Positions 21,077 to 32,949 of a DNA stretch of 64,000 nt are shown piece by piece. Under the pieces are notes generated by a model. That model saw only the letters and a list, made by a program, of their open reading frames with translations. It did no database searches and was not told the DNA's origin. The DNA lies in contig JAGRPI010000030.1 of the NCBI GenBank assembly GCA_019449635.1, positions 62,001-126,000 of the forward strand, written 5' to 3'. This DNA comes from Candidatus Ferrigenium bremense (lineage in GTDB: Bacteria; Pseudomonadota; Gammaproteobacteria; Burkholderiales; Gallionellaceae). Every line of letters starts with the position of its first letter. The stretch's first letter is position 1. Position numbers and translations under genes: made by a program.

Positions 21077-21868
21077 CTAATCGCCGTCTTTAGGCTTATC
21101 CAGATAATTCACCACTTTCGCAAATTCCGCCACGCCCAGATTCTCCGCGCGTAGTTGGGCATCAATACCCAGCTTTGCAAAATCCGCCTCATTCAAATAA
21201 CTGCGCAGGGTATTGCGCAGCGTCTTGCGGCGTTGTCCGAATGCCGCGCTGACGACGGCGGCGAACAGTTTTTCATTGCGCACCATGATCTCGCCGGCGG
21301 GGAGCGGGATCATGCGCACAACGGCGGAATCCACCTTGGGCGCCGGACGGAAAGACTGCGGCGGCACATCGAGGAGCTTCTCCATCAGAAAGCGGTATTG
21401 CAGCATGACCGACAGCCGTCCGTAGGCAGGCGTGGAGGGTTCGGCGACCATGCGTTCAACGACCTCGTTTTGCAGCATGAAGTGCATGTCGCGGATGCGC
21501 ACGGCATAGGCGGCAAAATGGAACAGCAGCGGCGAGGAGATGTTGTAGGGCAGGTTGCCGACGATGCGCAGCGGGGCGGGCAGCGCCGCAAGATCGAACT
21601 CCAGCGCGTCTCCGGCATGGATGCTCAATTTCGACTGCGGATTATCCTGCGGGTAATCGCGCTCCAGCCGCGCGATGATGTCGCGGTCGATTTCCACCAC
21701 GTGCAGATGATTCAGCCGCTTCAGCAGCGGTCGGGTCAGCGCGCCCAGGCCGGGGCCGATCTCGACCATGTTGTCGGCTGGTTCGGGGCGGATCGCGCTG
21801 ATGATATCGGCGATGATCCGCTCATCGACAAGAAAGTTCTGACCGAACCTTTTTTTGGCTTTATGCAC
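21077..21868 (-). CDS. rsmA: 16S rRNA dimethyladenosine transferase; GTG start overlapping pdxA stop
   Basis: [38 protein letters not shown]. Confidence 0.92.
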   Translation of the reverse strand: MHKAKKRFGQNFLVDERIIADIISAIRPEPADNMVEIGPGLGALTRPLLKRLNHLHVVEIDRDIIARLERDYPQDNPQSKLSIHAGDALEFDLAALPAPLRIVGNLPYNISSPLLFHFAAYAVRIRDMHFMLQNEVVERMVAEPSTPAYGRLSVMLQYRFLMEKLLDVPPQSFRPAPKVDSAVVRMIPLPAGEIMVRNEKLFAAVVSAAFGQRRKTLRNTLRSYLNEADFAKLGIDAQLRAENLGVAEFAKVVNYLDKPKDGD

Positions 21869-22907
21869 GATTGCCGCGCTCGTTCTGCGCCATCTGCGCC
21901 GCGACCCTGATCGCCTCCAGCAGGCTGCCGCTGTCGGCCTTGCCGGTTCCCGCCAGATCCAGTGCCGTGCCATGGTCCACCGATGTGCGGATGATCGGCA
22001 GGCCGAGCGTGACATTTACGCCCTGCCCGAAGCTGGCGTGCTTGAGCACCGGTAGTCCCTGATCGTGATACATCGCGAGCACGCAGTCGCATTGCGCAAG
22101 TTTTTGCGGCGTAAACAAAGTATCGGCAGGCAGCGGCGCGCTGACATTGCAGCCCTCGGCGCGCAGCCTGTCGAGTACCGGGATCATTACCTCGATTTCC
22201 TCGCGTCCCAGATAACCGCCTTCGCCCGCATGCGGGTTCAATCCGGCTACCAGGATACGCGGCTGTGTGATGCCGAAGCGGGATTGCAAATCGTGCTGGA
22301 TGATGCGCAATACCTTTTCCAGTAGCGGTGCGGTGATTGCGGCAGGCACATCCTTCAAGGGAAGATGTGTGGTGGCCAGCGCCACACGCATCCCGCCGCC
22401 GACCAGCATCATCACTACCAGATCGGTATTGGTTTGTCCGGCGAGGAATTCGGTGTGGCCGGTGAATGGTATGCCGGCATCGTTGATGATGCCCTTATGC
22501 ACCGGCGCGGTGACCATGCCGGAAAATTCGCCCATCTGGCAGCCTTGCACGGCCCGGCGCAGCATCGCCAGCACATATCCGCTGTTGGCGGCATCCGGCA
22601 TACCGGCATGGCACGGTGCGGCGAGCGGGATATGGATAATGGGCAGAGAGTGGGAAGTGGGGAGTGGGGAGTGGGGAAAAACCGGCACATTCCCACTTTC
22701 CACTTCCCACTTCCCACTTCCCATTTCGTGCACTTGCAGCGCGATGCCGAGTTGCGCGGCGCGCTGTTGCAACAGGGTTTTATCGGCAATGACCACGAAC
22801 GGAATGTCGGGCGGCGTGACGGCAAGTTGCACGCATAAATCGGGGCCTATGCCTGCCGGTTCACCGGCGGTGATCGCCAAGGGTGCTGAAGGGAGTTTGA
22901 TATTCAC
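21861..22907 (-). CDS. pdxA: 4-hydroxythreonine-4-phosphate dehydrogenase, with a low-complexity inverted-repeat insertion
   Basis: [35 protein letters not shown]. Confidence 0.92.
   Translation of the reverse strand: MNIKLPSAPLAITAGEPAGIGPDLCVQLAVTPPDIPFVVIADKTLLQQRAAQLGIALQVHEMGSGKWEVESGNVPVFPHSPLPTSHSLPIIHIPLAAPCHAGMPDAANSGYVLAMLRRAVQGCQMGEFSGMVTAPVHKGIINDAGIPFTGHTEFLAGQTNTDLVVMMLVGGGMRVALATTHLPLKDVPAAITAPLLEKVLRIIQHDLQSRFGITQPRILVAGLNPHAGEGGYLGREEIEVMIPVLDRLRAEGCNVSAPLPADTLFTPQKLAQCDCVLAMYHDQGLPVLKHASFGQGVNVTLGLPIIRTSVDHGTALDLAGTGKADSGSLLEAIRVAAQMAQNERGNRA
22645..22728. repeat. Inverted GGGAAGTGG/CCACTTCCC microsatellite-like hairpin inside pdxA
   Basis: agtgggaagtggggagtggggagtgggg ... 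cccactttccacttcccacttcccacttccc. Confidence 0.85.
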
Positions 22908-22928
22908 CGGTTACCCTGAAAATCTCGG

Positions 22929-23051
22929 TTAGCCACGGATGAACACGGATAAAACATCGCATCGCAACAGGTTGGCATTTCGCCCGAACGGTACATGAAA
23001 AACGAAGTACCCGATCGTTCATCTGTGTCAATCCATGTTCATCCGTGGCTC
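22929..23051. repeat. Long-TIR palindromic element, copy 2
   Basis: ttagccacggatgaacacggat ... aatccatgttcatccgtggct; interior ggttggcattt is inverted relative to copy 1. Confidence 0.8.
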
Positions 23052-23068
23052 AGTTTTGTCTTCCAGGA

Positions 23069-24556
23069 TCATTGGTTCTCTTCGAGGCGGTATTCGACAA
23101 ACGCATGGTCGCGCAATTGGCGCAGCCAGTCCTGATATTGCTCATCGGCCTTGAACGTGCCGATGGACAGGCGCGCTTGCTGGCGCTGCTGCTGTTCGCT
23201 GACATCGGTATTCCTGCGCTCCAGCACCTGGATCAGGTGCCAGCCGAATTGCGTTTGCACCATGCCTATCATGCCGGGTTGCAGCTTGTTCATCGCCTCC
23301 TCAAATTCCGTGACGGTTTGCCCGGGGGACAGCCAATCCAGATCGCCGCCCTGTTGCGCGCTGCCATCCTGGGAAAATCGCCTGGCCTGCTCGGCGAAAT
23401 CTGCGCCGCCTTCAATGCGCCGTTTGATTTCCATCAGGCGGCTCTTGGCCTCGTTTTCGGAAACGATCTCGCTGGTCTTGATCAGGATATGCCGCGCATG
23501 GGTCTGCGTGATCACCACCGGCGCGCTGCCGCTGCGTCTCTCAACCAGCTTGAGGATGTGAAAACCGTTCGGGCTGCGCAAGATCGCGGTAACCTGCCCG
23601 GGTTGCAGTTTTTGCAGTTCCCCGGTGAATAACGGCGGCAGACGGTCGATTGGCCGCCAGCCGAGATCGCCGCCCTTCAACGCGTCCTTGGCATCGGAGT
23701 AACCTGCCGCTACTTGCGCAAAATCCGCGCCGCCCTGCAATTGGCTTGATGCTTGCTCAGCTTTGTCGCGCGCGGCCTGGATTTTTTCCGCACTGGCCTG
23801 TTCCGGTATCACCACCAGAATGTGCGCGAGATGGAGCTCCTCTTCCGCACCGCTCATTTTCGCCTTGTTGGCCAGATAACTGTCCACCTCGTTATCGCTG
23901 ATGACAAGCTTGCTTTCCACTTCGCGTTCGCGCAAACGCGTGGAAATGATTTCGCTGCGTATCTCTTCGCGGAATTTCTTGAAATCCACGCCGTCCGCTT
24001 CCAGCTTGGCGCGGAACTCGGCCAGCGACGGGAGGTTGTTTTGCTGAGCAATCCGTGTAATCGCCAGGTCCAATTGAGTATCGTCCACGCGCACGCCGTT
24101 TTCCTTGGCGAATTGCGCTTGCAGCATATCGGTGATCATGCGCTCGAGCATTTGCCTTTCCAGCACATCCGGTGCGGGCAGCGGCGTACCCTGCTTTTGT
24201 AACTGGCGCACCACCACGCGCAGCCGGTCATCCAGCTCCTTGCGGGTGATCACGTCATCGTTGACTACCGCGACCACCGAGTCGATCACCGCAACCTGTT
24301 TTTGCGGATCGGATTTGTGCGGCTCGGCAATAACGGGCGCAACCTGCGCGGGTTTCGCCATGGCGGCATCGGCGGCGCAAGCGGGATGCGCTGCTATGAA
24401 GGTGGCGCAGTAAATCAGCGCGGTGGCCGCCGTTCTAAAACCAATGACCAGACCAGCGTCTTTTGCCGGGCTATAACCAGCCACTTGGCAACTGTTTTTT
24501 GGTTGCCTGGAGGAATGGCTAGTAGTTCCATCAGTCGTCATATCAGACATCATCAT
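23069..24556 (-). CDS. surA: Periplasmic peptidyl-prolyl isomerase/chaperone
   Basis: SurA N-domain and two parvulin domains; between pdxA and lptD. Confidence 0.92.
   Translation of the reverse strand: MMMSDMTTDGTTSHSSRQPKNSCQVAGYSPAKDAGLVIGFRTAATALIYCATFIAAHPACAADAAMAKPAQVAPVIAEPHKSDPQKQVAVIDSVVAVVNDDVITRKELDDRLRVVVRQLQKQGTPLPAPDVLERQMLERMITDMLQAQFAKENGVRVDDTQLDLAITRIAQQNNLPSLAEFRAKLEADGVDFKKFREEIRSEIISTRLREREVESKLVISDNEVDSYLANKAKMSGAEEELHLAHILVVIPEQASAEKIQAARDKAEQASSQLQGGADFAQVAAGYSDAKDALKGGDLGWRPIDRLPPLFTGELQKLQPGQVTAILRSPNGFHILKLVERRSGSAPVVITQTHARHILIKTSEIVSENEAKSRLMEIKRRIEGGADFAEQARRFSQDGSAQQGGDLDWLSPGQTVTEFEEAMNKLQPGMIGMVQTQFGWHLIQVLERRNTDVSEQQQRQQARLSIGTFKADEQYQDWLRQLRDHAFVEYRLEENQ
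24469..24529 (-). repeat. Family A palindromic repeat copy overlapping the surA N-terminal codons
   Basis: Minus strand ggaactactagccattcctccaGGCAACcaaaaaacaGTTGCCaagtggctggttatagcc; homologous to 27598, 41279, 59848. Confidence 0.8.
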
Positions 24557-24569
24557 TTCTCTGCTTTGT

Positions 24570-26786
24570 TCAACGCAAGACTGAACTGGGTTGGTTGGCG
24601 GGTTTTTCGTTTAACTTGGTATAGCTGGGTATGTTTTGCTTCAAGGCATTAATGGGATCCACGCCGACACTGATAAAGTCGTTCAACTCAAGCTGCAGGA
24701 AAAGACCCGTGTTGGCCTGCTGTGCTGCGACAGTAAAGCGTTGTGCCACCAAACGAAGCGTCCAGCAGCTTTGATTATACTCAAGCCCGGCTATCGACTC
24801 CAAGGTTTTGCCGTCCTGCAGGGAATAATTCAAGCGTCCCACGGCGCGCCAGCGGCTGGATAACGGCCATTGCCCGGCAAGATCAACTTGGCGCAAGGTA
24901 TTGCGGGCGAAGCGGTAGCCGAGGTCGAGAGACTTGCCCAGCTCAGGGCGATAACGCGTAGCGATGTTATAACGCTGGCTGTGCGACTGGTTGGGGTCGT
25001 ACTGGAACTCGCTGTCAAAAGACCAGGCTTTTGTCACCCTGCCCGAGGCGGCAAGCAGAATATCGGATTTGCTCGTCGTTGTCGTGGGCGCGACAAGGTT
25101 TACCTGGGGTGTTTTGAAACTGAAACGCTCGCCCACCATTAATTTTAGCCACTCCATGCCATTTGCCTGTTCCAGCAGACGCGAAGTCATAGCCAGCGTA
25201 ATGTGATTTGCGTCACCCACCCGGTCACTGCCGAAAAAACGGTTTTCGGTGAACATCTGGGTAAAGTCGAAATTGGCCTGCGCCGAATCGAAATTAGGCA
25301 GCAGATTCTGGTCTTTGTACGGCACGTAAACATAAAAGGCGCGCGGTTCCAGCGTATGCACATAGTCGCCGCCAAACAGGTTCCAGTCGCGCTCAAAAGC
25401 GACCCCGCTATCCACGCTCATAATGGGCAGAGTGCGCGATGAATAGGGCAAAACCCGGGTGCTGTTAGCCCCCATCGCGTAATACGTGCTGTGCAGCGCC
25501 ACTTTCGGGGTGAGATAGAACGCCGGGTCGCTGACCAGCGGATAGCTCACGCTGGGATTGAGCACCAGCCGCTGGGCATTCTCCAGAGTGGGGTGGGCGA
25601 AATCCACAAATTCGCCGGCAAAAGCAAGATTGGCGCCGGACGAGTTTCGCTGCGCATTGACGGTCAATTGCGGCAAACGCTTGTAAGGCGCCCCGATCGG
25701 CGCAGCCGGATCCTGCAAAGTCTGGTAACGCTGTACGCGCGCGGTCGCGCTCCACCAGCTGGTGCCGTAGGTCAGCATCGCTTCCTGCAGAAGATTGGCC
25801 TGCGAAGTGGTGTTCACCGTGCTCCCCAAATCGCGAAAATACGCATCATCCGAGACGCTGCTCAGATTGACATAGCCGTTCAATCCGCCTGCAATGGCTT
25901 GACTATGCATAAGAGCAATACGTGTGCGGCTGCGGTTGGCCAGCGCATCGCTGGGCAGCACGTCCACTTGCAGTTCGCCGCCATAGCGTGGTTCCAGATA
26001 GCGGAATTCATTGTTGAGCAATACCCCGCGCTTGGTCATCACACGCGGCGCAATCGTCGCATCGCGGTTCGGCGCGATGTTCCAGTAGTAGGGCAGGGTC
26101 AATTCCTTGCCGCCATTGGTCGTGCTGCCGAATACCGGCGACAAAAACCCCGATTTGCGCTGATCGTTGAGCGGAAAGTCCATCCACGGCGAGTACAGGA
26201 TCGGCAAGCCCATGAATTCCACCCAGGCGTGATGTGCCACGCCGATCTGCCGGTCGCGGTCAATCTCGAGGCCGCGCATTTTCAGCAGCCAGTCCTCGTT
26301 GTCGGCCGGGCAGGTGGTATAGGTCGCGTTATCCAGCGTGTAATGCTGCTTGTCCTGAATGTGCATCATGTCCGCCGAGCCGCGCCCGTCGTTCTCCGCA
26401 AGATAGAATACCGGTTGCTCCATGGTGCCGATGCTGGTGTCCAGATTCAGCTTGAGATGCGGTCCGCTCATCGTGTTGCCGTCCTGTTCCAGCACTACCG
26501 AGCCCTGCGCATCGAGGTCCTGCGTATCCTGAAAATACAACAGGCGATCCGCCCGGATGGACTGTCCGCGCTTGCGCAATATCGCGTTGCCCGTTGCCTC
26601 GATCTGGCTTTCCTTCTTGCCCGTCAGATGGTCCGCTTCCACGAAGGCAGGCGTTTCCTGTGCCGGCTCCGCCATTGCCCTGAAGGTCTTGTCCATGCGC
26701 AGCGCGAACAATTCCGCATTTGCGCTGGCGTGGTGCGCAAAAGTGCAAAGTAAAGTGAATGCGATGGGCTTGAGGCGGAACCGCAT
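24570..26786 (-). CDS. lptD: LPS assembly outer membrane protein
   Basis: OstA/LptD organisation; signal peptide MRFRLKPIAFTLLCTFAHHASA; upstream of surA. Confidence 0.9.
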   Translation of the reverse strand: MRFRLKPIAFTLLCTFAHHASANAELFALRMDKTFRAMAEPAQETPAFVEADHLTGKKESQIEATGNAILRKRGQSIRADRLLYFQDTQDLDAQGSVVLEQDGNTMSGPHLKLNLDTSIGTMEQPVFYLAENDGRGSADMMHIQDKQHYTLDNATYTTCPADNEDWLLKMRGLEIDRDRQIGVAHHAWVEFMGLPILYSPWMDFPLNDQRKSGFLSPVFGSTTNGGKELTLPYYWNIAPNRDATIAPRVMTKRGVLLNNEFRYLEPRYGGELQVDVLPSDALANRSRTRIALMHSQAIAGGLNGYVNLSSVSDDAYFRDLGSTVNTTSQANLLQEAMLTYGTSWWSATARVQRYQTLQDPAAPIGAPYKRLPQLTVNAQRNSSGANLAFAGEFVDFAHPTLENAQRLVLNPSVSYPLVSDPAFYLTPKVALHSTYYAMGANSTRVLPYSSRTLPIMSVDSGVAFERDWNLFGGDYVHTLEPRAFYVYVPYKDQNLLPNFDSAQANFDFTQMFTENRFFGSDRVGDANHITLAMTSRLLEQANGMEWLKLMVGERFSFKTPQVNLVAPTTTTSKSDILLAASGRVTKAWSFDSEFQYDPNQSHSQRYNIATRYRPELGKSLDLGYRFARNTLRQVDLAGQWPLSSRWRAVGRLNYSLQDGKTLESIAGLEYNQSCWTLRLVAQRFTVAAQQANTGLFLQLELNDFISVGVDPINALKQNIPSYTKLNEKPANQPSSVLR

Positions 26787-26847
26787 GACAATAGTAAGGT
26801 GGTAAACTTTCGCAAGTTTACCATTAACACTATTCGAAAAGCCCGAT

Positions 26848-28140
26848 ATGCAACGCCAGCAACAATTAACCGCATGGCTGCACAGCCAGTTACCCGGCAA
26901 GACCTTCGCCCTTGCCCCGGCCTCCGCCGATGCCAGTTTCCGCCGCTATTTTCGGGTCACCTTCAACGATCGAGAGGACGATGGGCTTGCCAGCCGTCGC
27001 GAGCAGTTTGAGATGCAAGGCGCCGCAGAGCGAGCGACGACACATACCGATTGGGTAGGGGAGGAGAGAGCGAGCACGCAACGCAGCAGGTCAAATGCGC
27101 AGCAGGCTGGCACGCTCATCGTGATGGATGCGCCGCCGCAGCATGAAGATTGCCGCCCGTTCCTGCATATCGCCAGACTGTTCGAGGAGGCCGGGACGCA
27201 TGTGCCGCATGTGTATGCGCAGGATCTGCAGCAGGGTTTTCTGCTGCTGTCCGACCTCGGCAGCACCACTTACCTGCAGGCGCTGGATAGCGGCACTGCG
27301 CGCGAACTGTATGGCGCGGCCACCGATGCGCTGATCAAGATCCAGCTCGCCTCACGCGAGAACGAGCTACCCCCTTATGACGAGGCCCTGCTGATGCGCG
27401 AGATGCGCCTGTTCCCGGAGTGGTACATCGCCAGGCATCTCAACATCACGCTGACCGACAGGCAGCGCGCCAAACTGGAAGAAGTCTTCGCGCGCATCAT
27501 CGCCAACAACCTCGCGCAGCCGCGCGTGTATGTGCATCGGGATTACCACTCACGCAACCTCATGTATATCGAATCCCCTCTCTCTAACTCTCTGGTTGGA
27601 ACAACTAGCCATTCGACTAGGCTGCCGGAAACCGCAGCCAAGTCGCTGGTTATCCCGCAAGCGGGAGAAAGGACAATCGAGATGCGGGGTAAGCAGGCAA
27701 TCCGCGAAGCGGATGCTCGCAAAGGCGATTTTCTAATCTCGCCCGGCATCCTCGATTTTCAGGATGCGGTGTACGGTCCGATCACCTACGACCTCGCCTC
27801 GCTGTTCAAGGACGCCTATATAAAATGGGAAGAAGCGGAAATCATGGACTGGCTGATCCGCTACTGGGAACAGGCGCGCAAGGCCGGGCTTCCGGTGCGT
27901 GCGGATTTCGGCGAGTTCTATCGCGACTACGAATGGATGGGCGTGCAGCGCCACATCAAGGTGCTGGGCATCTTCGCCCGCCTGTACCACCGCGACGGCA
28001 AGGACGGCTACCTGAAGGACCTGCCACTGGTGATGGCGTATCTGCGCGCCGCTTGTGCGCGCTATATCGATCTCAAGCCGCTGCTGAATCTACTGGATGA
28101 ACTGGAGCCGCGCGATAATCAGGCGGGGTACACGTTTTGA
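26848..28140 (+). CDS. amgK: N-acetylmuramate/GlcNAc kinase (aminoglycoside phosphotransferase fold), with two in-frame repeat insertions
   Basis: SFRRYFRVTF, VYVHRDYHSRNLMY, ILDFQDAVYGPITYDLASL; next to murU and divergent from lptD. Confidence 0.88.
   Translation: MQRQQQLTAWLHSQLPGKTFALAPASADASFRRYFRVTFNDREDDGLASRREQFEMQGAAERATTHTDWVGEERASTQRSRSNAQQAGTLIVMDAPPQHEDCRPFLHIARLFEEAGTHVPHVYAQDLQQGFLLLSDLGSTTYLQALDSGTARELYGAATDALIKIQLASRENELPPYDEALLMREMRLFPEWYIARHLNITLTDRQRAKLEEVFARIIANNLAQPRVYVHRDYHSRNLMYIESPLSNSLVGTTSHSTRLPETAAKSLVIPQAGERTIEMRGKQAIREADARKGDFLISPGILDFQDAVYGPITYDLASLFKDAYIKWEEAEIMDWLIRYWEQARKAGLPVRADFGEFYRDYEWMGVQRHIKVLGIFARLYHRDGKDGYLKDLPLVMAYLRAACARYIDLKPLLNLLDELEPRDNQAGYTF
26969..27110 (+). 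repeat. Degenerate family B repeat embedded in amgK
   Basis: gagatgcaaggcgccgcagagcgagcgacgacacataccgattgggtaggggaggagagagcgagcacgcaacg aligns with 39955-40030. Confidence 0.7.
27574..27671 (+). repeat. Family A palindromic repeat embedded in amgK
   Basis: ggaacaactagccattcGACTAGGCTGCcggaaaccGCAGCCAAGTCgctggttatccc. Confidence 0.85.
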
Positions 28141-28144
28141 CAAC

Positions 28145-30342
<2,198 letters not shown>

Positions 30343-30366
30343 AAAGCTGCTGGGGGAGTACCGCAG

Positions 30367-30759
30367 CTACTTGGCTTGTCCGCTCCAGCTCTGCCAGTGC
30401 CCGGCCATGTCCTTGACGTTCTTGTAGCCCTTCTCGATGAGGATCTGCTCCGCGATCCTGGCACGCTTCCCGCTCCGGCAGTACACCACGATCTCGCTGG
30501 CTTTATCCCCCGGTATTTCACTTAGCCTGCGCTCCAGTTCATCATGCGGCAGGTTCACGGCGGTGTCGATATGCCCCGCCGCATATTCCTCGCGCGTGCG
30601 CACATCGAGAACGATCGGCGGATTGGGTTCCTTCAGCCGCTGGGCAAGTTCGGCCGGGGTGATCGTCCCGACGGCGGGCGTCTCCGCCTGACAGGTAATG
30701 CCGGTCAGCAGCAACAGGGCGGCCAGCAGTGCCCGAAAAAAGAAGAGTGGATGGGTCAT
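30367..30759 (-). CDS. Rhodanese-like domain protein with signal peptide
   Basis: VLDVRTREEYAAGHIDTAVNLPHDEL, VVYCRSGKRA; ATG 30759 precedes the signal sequence. Confidence 0.85.
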   Translation of the reverse strand: MTHPLFFFRALLAALLLLTGITCQAETPAVGTITPAELAQRLKEPNPPIVLDVRTREEYAAGHIDTAVNLPHDELERRLSEIPGDKASEIVVYCRSGKRARIAEQILIEKGYKNVKDMAGHWQSWSGQAK

Positions 30760-30852
30760 GGCGGTATCCTCAGTTGAGTTGAAAAAAAAGCAGGCTCGAA
30801 TTTGCTTGCCGAGCCCCCGGCCGTGCTCGGCTGTCAGCGCATCATAAAGGGG

Positions 30853-31648
30853 AAAAGGGGCCAGGCTCAAGTTTTACAATCCCAAACTACCCTGCCCAAC
30901 ATTGGCAGCCGCGTCTTCGTCGGGCTGAGTACGCGGCCTGCCTAGTGGTTTGGCTTGCCGCCGTTGCCCGGTCAATTTCTCGATCCGCGCATAAAAGCGT
31001 TCATTACCCAGCGGCTGGCTTTGACTAAGCGCCAGCCGTATGTCGTCTACTGCTGCCTTGTCCAGTTGTGACCGGAACAAGGCGCGATAAGCTTCCCGGC
31101 GCGCAGCATCACCGCCGCCAAGCGACATGTACAGCGGATGCGGCGTCAATATCGCGCCGGGCTGCCCCAACCCATTGGTGCGGTAGCTCGTCCAGCGGTA
31201 ATGAGCCGGATCATCCACCATCGCCGCGCGCACCGGGTTCAGCTCAATGTAGCGCTGACAGGTCAGCAAATAAGTTTCCGCCTGAATCAGCGAGGACTTG
31301 TAGCGGCTATCCCACAGCGTCCCGGTGCGGCGGTAGGTTTTGTTGATGTACTGCACATAGCGCCGCCCCAGCGCGATAATGAGCCGGGGAACGCTTTCCG
31401 CCTGCCTGGGCGTAAGCAGCAAATGAACGTGGTTCGTCATCAGCGCATAGGCATGCAGGGCACAGCCCTCTTTTATCAGAGCCTCGCCAAGCCAGTGCAG
31501 GTAAGCGTGGTAATCTTCTTCCGCGAAGAAGCAGGGTTCGCGATTGTGGCCGCGCTGCACGATGTGCAACGGCACGTCATTCAGATGGATGCGTGGACGG
31601 CGGGGCATGCGGCCATGTTAGCAGAACAACTTGAGCCTGGCCCCTTTT
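30853..31648. mobile_element. Second RAYT mobile unit with 21-bp perfect terminal inverted repeats
   Basis: AAAAGGGGCCAGGCTCAAGTT at 30853-30873 and its exact reverse complement at 31628-31648. Confidence 0.85.
30874..31608 (-). CDS. REP-associated tyrosine transposase (RAYT)
   Basis: MPRRPRIHLNDVPLHIVQRGHNREPCFF, YALMTNHVHLLLTP, QRYIELNPVRAAMV. Confidence 0.92.
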   Translation of the reverse strand: MPRRPRIHLNDVPLHIVQRGHNREPCFFAEEDYHAYLHWLGEALIKEGCALHAYALMTNHVHLLLTPRQAESVPRLIIALGRRYVQYINKTYRRTGTLWDSRYKSSLIQAETYLLTCQRYIELNPVRAAMVDDPAHYRWTSYRTNGLGQPGAILTPHPLYMSLGGGDAARREAYRALFRSQLDKAAVDDIRLALSQSQPLGNERFYARIEKLTGQRRQAKPLGRPRTQPDEDAAANVGQGSLGL

Positions 31649-31671
31649 ACCGCTGGCCCCTTTTACCGCTG

Positions 31672-32177
31672 CTGACATTACGCGCACCTTTCCGGTCAAC
31701 GGGCATTTTTCCGTCGCGCAAAAAGATGTCTATGAGATCGTGCTGGCCGCGCAAGCCGCCGCGATTGCCGCCGCCCGCCCCGGCAATACCTGGGACGCGC
31801 CGCATGACGCGGCGCTGCGCATACTGGCGCAAGGCCTCATCGACCTCGGGCTGTGCCAGGGCAGCGTGGATGCCGTTCTGGAAAGCGAGAGCTACAAGAG
31901 GTTTTATATGCACCGCACCGGCCACTGGCTGGGCATGGATGTGCACGACGCCGGCGATTACAAGGTCGGCGACCAATGGCGCAAACTGCAAGCCGGCATG
32001 GTGTTCACCATTGAGCCGGGCTGCTACATCCGTCCCGCCGATGACGTGCCGCAAGCCCTTTGGAACATCGGCATCCGTATCGAAGACGATGTGGCAATCA
32101 CCGCGCAAGGCAACGAAGTGCTGACCGCGGCCGCGCCGAAGACGGTCGGCGAAATCGAAGAATTGATGCGGGCCTGA
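31672..32177 (+). pseudogene. Truncated second pepP copy (C-terminal half only)
   Basis: DNA and protein closely match 29840-30342 (DITRTFPVNG..GEIEELMRA); 5' half missing, begins just after the RAYT unit. Confidence 0.88.
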
Positions 32178-32306
32178 AAAGCTGCGGGGATGGTGCCGCT
32201 GTTACTTTGCCTGACGGCTAGAAGGCAGCGGAGTTGGTTTCTTTTTCATTCATGCCATCTATCCTCAGAAACAATTCCACTCCGGTACTCTCTCCGGTAC
32301 TTTTGG

Positions 32307-32567
32307 TTATGCCGCACGTGCAAGCGGAACCTCCCAGCCGGGAAACACGAGTACGGCAGGATGGCACTGGAGGGCGCGAGCGAAAACCTTCGCGCGCTCG
32401 ACACCCAGATTCACTCTACCGTTTTCGATGGCTGAGATAGTGGCTTGAGGGATGCCCGTAAGTTCGGAAAGCTGGCTTTGGCTCAACTCCTGGAGTTCGC
32501 GCAAAATGCGAACAGACTCGCCCACCGAAACTTCAATTCGTTTTTTTGCAGGACGAAACTCTTTCAT
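32307..32567 (-). CDS. XRE-family antitoxin (HigA-like)
   Basis: HTH (LSQSQLSELTGIPQATISAIENGRVNLG); one nt downstream of the toxin stop. Confidence 0.8.
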   Translation of the reverse strand: MKEFRPAKKRIEVSVGESVRILRELQELSQSQLSELTGIPQATISAIENGRVNLGVERAKVFARALQCHPAVLVFPGWEVPLARAA

Positions 32568-32568
32568 A

Positions 32569-32853
32569 TCATGGCCTCCTGTAATCGTGGGCGGTAACTT
32601 GAACAACTTGAATCAGCAACACATTGGCAACAACCCGGTAAATCACCCGCCACTGAAGCCCGAGCCGGGACGAGCGATGGCCTTTCCATTCACCGGAAAG
32701 GGCTTCATCGTGAAACCCCTTGATGGCTCGCAATCCAGATGGCCCGGAAAGTCTGGCAATGTCTTTCCATTTTTCGTAACGCTTCAGAACATCAATAGGG
32801 ACGGGTCCAGAAAGCTGTTTGTCAACGCGACGGTGTTCTTCGATTTCCCACAT
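32569..32853 (-). CDS. RelE/HigB-type toxin
   Basis: Small basic protein, YEKWKDIARLSGPSGLRAIKGFHDEAL..RSSRLGLQWRVIYRV; paired with antitoxin. Confidence 0.8.
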   Translation of the reverse strand: MWEIEEHRRVDKQLSGPVPIDVLKRYEKWKDIARLSGPSGLRAIKGFHDEALSGEWKGHRSSRLGLQWRVIYRVVANVLLIQVVQVTAHDYRRP

Positions 32854-32949
32854 GCCGCATTATGTATATATTAATAATAGTATGTCAAGTGCGCAACTTT
32901 TGGGGGAAGAATACCGCCCGCTTGAGCGTAATGTTAGACTGCCCGCATC

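Noticed and set aside
32881-32943. Complete second attC after the VOC gene
   Set aside because: Only the R''/left arm (GTCTAACATTACGCTCAAGCGG) is convincing; no matching R' GTTRRRY was found before the toxin gene, so called a half site only.
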